IMG/VR virus record: IMGVR_UViG_3300017593_000076
Coordinates: 1 to 25,254 of that record
Origin: a virus
Strand: one strand, 5' to 3'
DNA length: 25,254 nucleotides
A model generated the notes under the pieces. It did not search any database and was not told the DNA's origin. It saw only the letters and a program-made list of their open reading frames with translations. Position 1 is the stretch's first letter. Each line of letters opens with the position of its first letter. The position numbers were made by a program, and so were the translations under genes. Below, in pieces: positions 1-5,126 of this stretch.

Positions 1-46
1 CACGTGCGCGAACCTCAGGTGAAAACTTGTTGGTTGTCTTGCTCAT
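1..46 (-). CDS. IS3-family transposase OrfA, N-terminal fragment
   Basis: Only 15 residues are visible, MSKTTNKFSPEVRAR, reading off the left edge of the window. This is the characteristic start of IS3-family OrfA proteins, which are small helix-turn-helix DNA-binding subunits; the full transposase OrfAB is normally made by programmed frameshifting into a DDE-type OrfB. The start ATG at 46-44 is preceded by a purine-rich AGGAAGGGG ribosome binding site. The match is short but distinctive, and the terminal inverted repeat 50 bp upstream supports it. The subgroup cannot be fixed from this fragment. Confidence 0.75.
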   Translation of the reverse strand, partial: MSKTTNKFSPEVRAR

Positions 47-99
47 CGTAGCCCCTTCCTCTCAGGAGTTGGGGCCTCCGGCAATCCCGGGGCGGTTCA
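1..99 (-). mobile_element. End of an IS3-family insertion sequence (truncated by window edge)
   Basis: The first 46 bases encode the N-terminus of an IS3-type OrfA. Upstream of its start, the minus strand runs to a GC-rich terminal repeat beginning TGAACCGCCCCGGG at position 99, which resembles the known terminal inverted repeats of several IS3 subgroups that begin TGAACCGCC. The element boundary is therefore placed at 99. The other end, OrfB and any target duplication are outside the window. The element sits in host DNA, about 210 bp outside the prophage attachment site. Confidence 0.75.
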
Positions 100-261
100 A
101 AGTGTTGTTTGGCACTTTGACCAAGCGACGCGCCGCCGGTAAAGCCGCGCAGGCGAAGAAATCACGCTGACAAGGCGGTATTCAGACCACGGTTACGAAC
201 TTGCGATCTATCTTCGAGGCGAACTGGTGTCGATCCTGGAGCTATGTGCTTGTTCAGACGC
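100..261. other. Host intergenic DNA between IS element and tRNA terminator
   Basis: No reading frame, RNA or repeat in this stretch can be supported. An inverted repeat TCAAAGTG / CACTTTGA (97-104 and 113-120) begins at the insertion-sequence boundary and may be a remnant host hairpin. Confidence 0.6.
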
Positions 262-297
262 AAAAAAGCCTCCTACGGGGTTAACCGAGGAGGCCTT
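262..297 (-). terminator. Rho-independent terminator of the host tRNA
   Basis: On the minus strand an interrupted stem (GCCTCCTCGG pairing with CCGTAGGAGGC around a TTAAC loop) is followed directly by TTTTTT. It lies just downstream of the tRNA 3' end on the same strand, so it is most simply the original transcription terminator of the host initiator-tRNA gene, separated from the tRNA 5' half by prophage integration. Confidence 0.85.
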
Positions 298-308
298 GCA
301 AATTAAGT

Positions 309-353
309 TGGTTGCGGGAGTAGGATTTGAACCTACGACCTTCAGGTTATGAG
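309..353 (-). other. Prophage attachment site in the 3' half of an initiator tRNA-Met (CAT)
   Basis: Read on the minus strand, this is the anticodon loop CTCATAA, the 3' anticodon stem CCTGA, a variable loop, a T-arm GTAGG-TTCAAAT-CCTAC, the 3' acceptor strand TCCCGCA, discriminator A and encoded CCA. It closely resembles bacterial initiator tRNA. Identity stops exactly after the anticodon loop: the next bases (354-358) cannot pair with CCTGA, and no D-arm follows. A 3' tRNA half ending at the anticodon loop and followed by the native terminator is the normal footprint of integration by a tyrosine integrase into a tRNA gene. The restored complete tRNA would be at the other prophage end, outside this window. 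Confidence 0.85.
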
Positions 354-364
354 GCTTCCCGCAA

Positions 365-378
365 CTGATATTTATCAG
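365..378. repeat. Short palindrome next to the attachment core
   Basis: CTGATATTTATCAG is a 6-bp inverted repeat with a two-base centre, 12 bp inside the prophage from the tRNA-derived core. Its position would suit a recombinase or excisionase binding site, but this is inference from location only. Confidence 0.4.
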
Positions 379-396
379 CTACTTAGCTTCACCGTT

Positions 397-436
397 CATT
401 CCGAAAACACCCCTTTTGCAGCGAAGTTTCGGAATG
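397..436 (-). terminator. Inverted repeat at the end of the late operon (possible terminator)
   Basis: CATTCCGAAA (397-406) and TTTCGGAATG (427-436) form a perfect 10-bp inverted repeat with a 20-nt loop. It starts 4 bp beyond the stop codon of the last lysis gene. No U-tract follows on the minus strand, so it may be a weak or factor-assisted terminator, an mRNA-end stabiliser, or an attachment-region protein site. The repeat itself is certain; its role is inferred. Confidence 0.5.
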
Positions 437-439
437 GAT

Positions 440-751
440 CTAGCCGCCTGGCGGCTGCAGCGGGTTGCCGCACACCGTATCGAACTTTGCATTGTGCGCG
501 TCAATTTGCCGCACCGTTTCGTCGCTGTCGGCCGCGTTGCCCTCGTCCTGGACGGGCCGCCCCTCGGCCAGCGCGATCGCCCGCTGCGCGAGATCGAGCT
601 GGGCATAGCTGATCGCGGTGAACAACGAACAGCTGACGTCGCTCGGCGCCTTAGCAGTTTTGCTTTGTCCGACTGTGGCGCAAGCACCCAGCCCGGCGAG
701 CATCATCATCCCGATCGACAGCGGCAGCAGCCGCGTTCCCCTTCTCGACAT
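440..751 (-). CDS. Rz1-like outer-membrane spanin lipoprotein
   Basis: This 103-residue protein starts MSRRGTRLLPLSIGMMMLAGLGAC, a short basic and hydrophobic signal ending in the lipobox LGAC with the lipidated cysteine at residue 24. The mature part is hydrophilic. I chose the ATG at 751 because it gives a proper lipoprotein signal and has AAGGGA a few bases upstream; a longer reading frame to 826 would spoil the signal. It overlaps the end of the preceding membrane protein gene in another frame by about 100 bp, the classic Rz/Rz1 arrangement. The expected role is the outer-membrane half of the spanin complex that disrupts the outer membrane at lysis. Sequence divergence is normal in this family, so context carries much of the call. 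Confidence 0.7.
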   Translation of the reverse strand: MSRRGTRLLPLSIGMMMLAGLGACATVGQSKTAKAPSDVSCSLFTAISYAQLDLAQRAIALAEGRPVQDEGNAADSDETVRQIDAHNAKFDTVCGNPLQPPGG

Positions 752-944
752 TTTCAAGTCCCTTCGTTGCTGCGGCCGCGGCGGCCGTTGCCGCGCCCTT
801 CCCTTCAGCCGCGCCGATCGCGACATCCGTCTTGTGGTTCGTGGTGGCGGTGCAAGCCCTGAAGCCGGCGAAGATCGCGAGCGCGACCAGAACGATGCCG
901 GCGATTTTCCACCCCAGCGAGAGAGCCTTCAGATGGGTCAACAT
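651..944 (-). CDS. Rz-like inner-membrane spanin
   Basis: A 97-residue protein with one N-terminal membrane helix (about residues 12-31, WKIAGIVLVALAIFAGFRAC) and an Ala/Lys-rich periplasmic segment likely to be helical, ending in GCLRHSRTKQNC. A C-terminal Cys-Leu-Arg-His-Ser-Arg stretch recalls Rz-like proteins of other alphaproteobacterial prophages (from memory, not searched). AGGAG stands upstream of the ATG at 944. The lipoprotein gene begins inside it in a different frame, which supports an inner/outer spanin pair acting after endolysin. It is shorter than typical Rz proteins (around 150 residues), so its periplasmic reach would be small. Confidence 0.65.
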   Translation of the reverse strand: MLTHLKALSLGWKIAGIVLVALAIFAGFRACTATTNHKTDVAIGAAEGKGAATAAAAAATKGLENVEKGNAAAAAVDRDDDARRAGCLRHSRTKQNC

Positions 945-1054
945 GGCAATATCTCCTATTTGGCGTTTCTAGACTCGCTGAGCGCTATCGATGCTCGGGA
1001 GCTACCCATGTGGCCCGATGCCCTGAAATCGACTCCTGCGAGTCCCAGCGGTGA

Positions 1055-1306
1055 TCAGGGGATGGGGTTTTCGAGCGCATAGATCCGCGTTTCATATTCA
1101 AGGAGCACGTTGCCCAGTGACGTGCCGGGGTCGATGACGGCCGCCGCAATCTGCGCATCGATCTCGTCAGCGACCGCAGCGGACGCACTCGCCGATTGCA
1201 CGGCCGCCGCGGCGATCGCTTGGCGCTGGATGATCGGCCGCTGCGGGACGATGCTCGAGCTGAAGCGCGGCACCAGGCTAGCCGCCTTCGCTTTGCGCTG
1301 ACGCAT
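1055..1306 (-). CDS. Small phage protein of unknown function in the lysis cassette
   Basis: An 83-residue reading frame beginning MRQRKAKAASLVPRF and ending IDPGTSLGNVLLEYETRIYALENPIP. The start at 1306 lies inside the end of the holin-like gene and overlaps it by 29 bp; no strong ribosome binding site is visible, so translational coupling is likely if it is expressed. The composition looks like a real protein: a basic N-terminus, an Ala-rich helical middle, and a well-formed C-terminus. No family is recognised. It sits between the holin-like gene and the spanins, with about 110 bp of non-coding DNA after it. Confidence 0.5.
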   Translation of the reverse strand: MRQRKAKAASLVPRFSSSIVPQRPIIQRQAIAAAAVQSASASAAVADEIDAQIAAAVIDPGTSLGNVLLEYETRIYALENPIP

Positions 1307-1547
1307 CGGCTGCCGGCGCGACGTGGGGCCGCCGAGTGAACCAAGCCGCCATCGCCAGGCCGACGAGGCCCTGAACGACAATCGCCTGCGCGAGCATCTT
1401 GAAAAGCTCGTTTTCCGACAGTTTGGGATAGGCCGCGACCATGTAGAGCACGACGCCTGTGAGCATGAAGATCCCGGCACCGGCGATCGCGTCACCGCGG
1501 ATCCGCGCAAAGAGGCGGTCGAGAAAGTCCCAGAACGTCACCGTCAA
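1278..1547 (-). CDS. Holin-like small membrane protein
   Basis: An 89-residue protein with two predicted membrane helices (about residues 19-40, DAIAGAGIFMLTGVVLYMVA, and 50-70, KMLAQAIVVQGLVGLAMAAWF) joined by a short acidic loop, and a charged C-terminal tail. This is the layout of a class II holin. The TTG at 1547 is taken as the start: it overlaps the endolysin stop (TTGA) and follows a strong GGAGGG; a GTG two codons later is possible. Its place directly after the endolysin supports a role in timing membrane permeabilisation. Holins have little sequence conservation, so the call rests on size, topology and neighbourhood. Confidence 0.6.
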   Translation of the reverse strand: MTVTFWDFLDRLFARIRGDAIAGAGIFMLTGVVLYMVAAYPKLSENELFKMLAQAIVVQGLVGLAMAAWFTRRPHVAPAADASAQSEGG

Positions 1548-2230
1548 GCCCTCCGGTAAAGCGCGGTTTCGGCCGCGCGGCGCGTCACGAGTCCCGGGAG
1601 CGTCTTTCCCTTGGCCTTGACCCACATGCCGAACGCCTTGCCCGCCTCGACGAAGCTACGAGCGCGGTGCAGGCGTAGGACGCTCGATTTCAGGAAGGCC
1701 CCGATCCCTATGTTGAACGCGAGGCTCACCATCGCGGAGAATTGATTGTCGGTGGCGCCCGGCGCTGCGTTCGCGACGGCGACCTCGAAGCGTTCCAGAT
1801 CATCGAGAAGCAACGCTTCGGCCTGGGCCTCCGTGATGACCATTCCAGGTTTGACGTGCGGGCCGGTCGAGCCGTAGCCGATCGTCCAGACCTTGGCAGG
1901 GCAGAGATACGCTTTGAGGCGCAGGCCCTCGCTCGCCTTTACCAGCGCTAGCCCCGCCGCGTTGATGCGGCGCCGGCCCGTCTTGAGCGGCTGCGGCTTC
2001 TCGCCGCGTGCCGCGCGAATGGCGGCATCGAGAATATCCACCTCGACCTGATCGAGACCGTCGTCGTCATCGTCGAGCTCGCGCGCGATGTCGAACAGCG
2101 GCTTTATGATGCCGGTCGCTTTGACCTGGAACAGGACCGCGTTGATCGCAGCGACGTCGCGGCTGGTCATCGGTCCGCCGATTGCGCGGATCGCGTCGAA
2201 AATCGGCTTGTCGTCGACGAAAGTCATCAT
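1544..2230 (-). CDS. Endolysin, T4-lysozyme-like muramidase (glycoside hydrolase family 24)
   Basis: A 228-residue protein whose C-terminal 140 residues are a phage lysozyme: ASEGLRLKAYLCPAKVWTIGYGST fits the GH24 active-site spacing, with Glu101, Cys110 nine residues on, and Thr116 six further. T4 lysozyme has Asp at the second position; Cys there is known in P1-type endolysins. It should cleave the MurNAc-GlcNAc bond of peptidoglycan. An N-terminal extension of about 85 residues, with an acidic run (DDDDDG, residues 53-58), precedes it and may be a wall-binding or regulatory domain. There is no signal peptide, so release through a holin is expected. The start ATG at 2230 overlaps the upstream stop as ATGA and follows AAAGGGA. 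Confidence 0.92.
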   Translation of the reverse strand: MMTFVDDKPIFDAIRAIGGPMTSRDVAAINAVLFQVKATGIIKPLFDIARELDDDDDGLDQVEVDILDAAIRAARGEKPQPLKTGRRRINAAGLALVKASEGLRLKAYLCPAKVWTIGYGSTGPHVKPGMVITEAQAEALLLDDLERFEVAVANAAPGATDNQFSAMVSLAFNIGIGAFLKSSVLRLHRARSFVEAGKAFGMWVKAKGKTLPGLVTRRAAETALYRRA

Positions 2231-2685
2231 GCCTTGTCCCTTTCATCCAAACGGTGCGCGCTCTCGACGACCTGAATTTCCTGCTGAATGTTGCCCTTCG
2301 CTTGCTGGATGCGGCGCATCCGGGTCAGGAAGGCGTTGGCATTTTTCTCGGCGACCTTGCGCGCGTCGCTGTCGGTCGCGGTTAACACGGCCTCAAGATG
2401 CTCGAGCGCCTGCTGGAAATGATAGAAATGCTCTTCAAGCGCGCGGAGAGCCCGGTTTTCTTCGCGGACCTCGGCGATCTCGGCCCGCACTTGCGCGGCT
2501 TCGTCGGTTACCTGCTTAATCAACCGCAGCGTCAGGTCGTCGCGGTGCATCTCGACGTCCACGGCCTTGGCTTCCTTGCGCTCGCGCCGCGCATCGCCGT
2601 GAAGGTACGCCTTCCCCAGCCACGTCACGACCGCCGTCAAGGCCATCCATGGGGCCACGCCCATGAACTGTTCGAACGTGCCCAT
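2227..2685 (-). CDS. Membrane-anchored coiled-coil protein, function unknown
   Basis: 152 residues: one N-terminal hydrophobic segment (about 8-28, MGVAPWMALTAVVTWLGKAYL), a basic stretch, then a long charged helix with heptad-like character (roughly 40-145) rich in Glu, Arg, Gln and Ala. No enzyme motif is visible. The topology resembles small membrane proteins found beside phage endolysins, including some spanin- or holin-associated proteins, but I cannot name a family. It directly precedes and overlaps the endolysin by four bases, so it belongs to the lysis cassette or to the virion-release end of the operon. Confidence 0.7.
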   Translation of the reverse strand: MGTFEQFMGVAPWMALTAVVTWLGKAYLHGDARRERKEAKAVDVEMHRDDLTLRLIKQVTDEAAQVRAEIAEVREENRALRALEEHFYHFQQALEHLEAVLTATDSDARKVAEKNANAFLTRMRRIQQAKGNIQQEIQVVESAHRLDERDKA

Positions 2686-2687
2686 CG

Positions 2688-2963
2688 TCAGCCCGCCGGT
2701 TCGATCGTCGCGGCGATTTCGATGGCCGTGCGGCCGACACCTCTGCCGTCCAGCGTCATCGCGGTCACGCTCACCGCAACGTCGATCTGCTCGCCGGCCT
2801 CGGGGTCGCGGAGACGCCCGATGAACGCTTCCGCCGCCGCGAGAACCTCGGCCGCGCCGGCTCCATCATCGGGCCGTTCTGCGATGATTTCATCAAGCTG
2901 GTCGCCGATCGCGCTGACGGCGCCGGCCTTTTCGGCTGCGACAACGCTGAAACGATAGGACAT
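2688..2963 (-). CDS. Small conserved-looking phage protein, unknown function
   Basis: 91 residues, acidic and Ala-rich, without membrane segments: MSYRFSVVAAEKAGAVSAIGDQLDEII and a C-terminal half that looks like beta strands (DVAVSVTAMTLDGRGVGRTAIEIAATIEP). AGGGAGA lies seven bases before the ATG. It follows the tailspike gene by 20 bp and precedes the membrane coiled-coil gene by only two bases. The position would suit a tailspike accessory protein or a lysis-cassette protein, but nothing in the sequence decides this. Confidence 0.65.
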   Translation of the reverse strand: MSYRFSVVAAEKAGAVSAIGDQLDEIIAERPDDGAGAAEVLAAAEAFIGRLRDPEAGEQIDVAVSVTAMTLDGRGVGRTAIEIAATIEPAG

Positions 2964-2983
2964 GAAATATCTCCCTAAGCCGA

Positions 2984-5110
2984 TCAGGTGATGGCGGTTT
3001 CTGTGAACGGATTGTCGATGCGGTAATTGGCGCGGCGCAGCACCGCAGCCCCGGCAAAGACGTGGCTGTCGGTCGTCGTCATGTTGGTGACCCAGGTATC
3101 TTCGATCCGCGCCGACGTGCTGATGCCAAGGCCATAGCGGGCGGTCGGCACCTCGAAATGCACGCGCAGGTTCTTCATCGACGCATAGCTGGTGTCGATG
3201 GTGTTAAAGATATATCCGGTTTCGGACAGAACGCCACGGACCGTCGCGATCAGGTCGCGCATCGTCGGGCGCGCGCCGCCCATATAGACCGCACTGCTAT
3301 AACACCGCGAAAAGAAGACATCGGAGATGACATCGTCAGCGCCAAAGGTTTCGACCGCATTTCCGCGCGTCGAACCCGACAGGTCGATGGTGCTGTTTTT
3401 CAACGTGAACTGCGGGGCGCCCGAGAACAGGATTTTCGATGCCGACCCATCGGTCCTGATCCCCTCGACCGTGATGCCGTTCGGGGTGCCGCCGCCACCG
3501 TGGATATAGATCAGCGGATTGACGTCGGACGCGCCGTTGACCACGTCGGCGAACGATGGCCCGACAATCGTGTGCAGCCCCGCGCTGCTACCGATGTCGA
3601 TGCAACCACGCTTGTTCGGCGCGTCGACGCGCGCGGTATAATCGACCTGGTCCCACCCGGTGACGTTGGGGCGGATAATCTCGACCATGTCGGCAACGCT
3701 TTCGATCGCCGCCTTTTTGTTGCGATCGAACTTGCAATCGATCACCCGGAAATGGCGGGTGCCGTCGATGTTGGTCAGCAACAAGCCTGGACCTTGGTTC
3801 TGATCGAACAGCACCTCGATGAAATCAATATGCTGAATACGCCGCGCGGCCCACGTTGGCTGATTATCGCTTTCGCAATCGATCCCGGCGCACGGTCCTG
3901 TCGAACCCGCGGCGTCCCACAATCCCGACGTCAGGCCATACCGCCCGCGCAGGAATGTGCCCCACATGCCTTCGATCACCGAACAGCCCTGCCGGTAATT
4001 GCCCAGCGCGACGCAATCCTCCATCACCCACCGTTGTGGCACGTCGGCCAGCGTCACCGCGCCGCCGACGCCTGACCCACCCGCGCCGGCACCGATGTAA
4101 AAACCGTCACTGGTGCCATTGTTCGCTTGCACTCGGCTGAATTTCCAGTCGTTGCATTTGTCGATGACGACGACATGCGCCGGGTCCTCGGCGACCACCC
4201 GGTTGGCGCGGTTGCCGTCAAAGATCAGGTCGCTGATCTCGAAATTCTGGCATCGTGCGATATAGATCGCCGATCCGCCATAACCCGTGGCCGCGCCGTT
4301 CGCGAGCTTGATGGTGTAGCCATTTCCGTCGAGCCGAAAATGCGACCGATCGGTCAGCACCAACTGCGACGGAATGATATAATTGGCGTCGAGCCGGCCA
4401 TAACGGCCATTGCCCAGCGCATCGAGAAAGCGCTGAAGTCGCAGCAAGACCGTGTCGCCCGGCTGGCGGAAGGTGTCCGGGGTCAACAGCTGTTCGACCA
4501 ATATTTCCTGTGCCGTCTGTCGCCGCGCATAGGCGATCGGCCGCTTGATCCCGACATTTTCTCCGCCGTCATCCTGCGCCATGTCGGTTCGGAACGCGCT
4601 GTCATTTCCCGTGCCGCTGGCGCCGATCGGGCGGCCAATCGCATCATAGGCCGCATATGTGCCCGCACGATCGCCTGCGCTTGGCAGCTCGGGGAGTGTT
4701 TCACCTCGGCGCACGCGCAGCGCGCGACTGCCCACATCGTTGATATCGCGGCGGGCTTCCTGGTGAGCGATCATCGATCTGTCCAGCCCGCGCTCGTGAC
4801 TTTCGGCGGGGAAGTCGTCGCCCGCAGTATAATCGGTCGGCTGCTCGAGCGACATGTCGCCCTCGATGCGCCAGCTCGTGCCGGCGGCGATCGGCGCTAA
4901 TGGCGTGACGCTGCCGCCTGCAAGGTTGCCGGCGCCGGCAACCGAAAAATGGGTGCCGCGCACCAGCACGGTTTCACTACCGTCGGCGTTAGTGCGCGTG
5001 ACCTTCAGCGCGTCGTTGTCCAGAAACCGGAAAGGAACAGGGCGTGGGTTGGCGCTGTCGTCGCCAGCATATTCGCGGATGCGCAGATCGGCGTCGACGC
5101 TGACAGTCAT
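2984..5110 (-). CDS. Tailspike / tail fibre with right-handed beta-helix
   Basis: 708 residues. The first 140 or so (VPFRFLDNDALKVTRTNADGSE, then SLEQPTDYTAGDDFPAESHERGLDR) resemble the virion-attachment domain shared by T7-like tail fibres and many podovirus tailspikes. From about residue 210 onward the protein shows repeated short strands with stacked Asn, Gly and aliphatic residues (for example FEISDLIFDGNRANRV, WKFSRVQANNGTSDGFYIG), typical of pectate-lyase-like parallel beta-helices that bind or cleave surface polysaccharide. It would be the receptor-binding protein. The gene has its own putative promoter 56 bp upstream, inside the end of the preceding gene. Substrate and catalytic residues cannot be assigned from sequence alone. 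Confidence 0.85.
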   Translation of the reverse strand: MTVSVDADLRIREYAGDDSANPRPVPFRFLDNDALKVTRTNADGSETVLVRGTHFSVAGAGNLAGGSVTPLAPIAAGTSWRIEGDMSLEQPTDYTAGDDFPAESHERGLDRSMIAHQEARRDINDVGSRALRVRRGETLPELPSAGDRAGTYAAYDAIGRPIGASGTGNDSAFRTDMAQDDGGENVGIKRPIAYARRQTAQEILVEQLLTPDTFRQPGDTVLLRLQRFLDALGNGRYGRLDANYIIPSQLVLTDRSHFRLDGNGYTIKLANGAATGYGGSAIYIARCQNFEISDLIFDGNRANRVVAEDPAHVVVIDKCNDWKFSRVQANNGTSDGFYIGAGAGGSGVGGAVTLADVPQRWVMEDCVALGNYRQGCSVIEGMWGTFLRGRYGLTSGLWDAAGSTGPCAGIDCESDNQPTWAARRIQHIDFIEVLFDQNQGPGLLLTNIDGTRHFRVIDCKFDRNKKAAIESVADMVEIIRPNVTGWDQVDYTARVDAPNKRGCIDIGSSAGLHTIVGPSFADVVNGASDVNPLIYIHGGGGTPNGITVEGIRTDGSASKILFSGAPQFTLKNSTIDLSGSTRGNAVETFGADDVISDVFFSRCYSSAVYMGGARPTMRDLIATVRGVLSETGYIFNTIDTSYASMKNLRVHFEVPTARYGLGISTSARIEDTWVTNMTTTDSHVFAGAAVLRRANYRIDNPFTETAIT

Positions 5111-5126
5111 GTGGGAAACCTTTCGC

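Noticed and set aside
2984-5110. Possible diversity-generating retroelement target in the tailspike, considered because a Bbp19-like protein (BPP-1 relative) is present
   Set aside because: No reverse transcriptase, template repeat or C-type lectin-like terminus is visible in the window.
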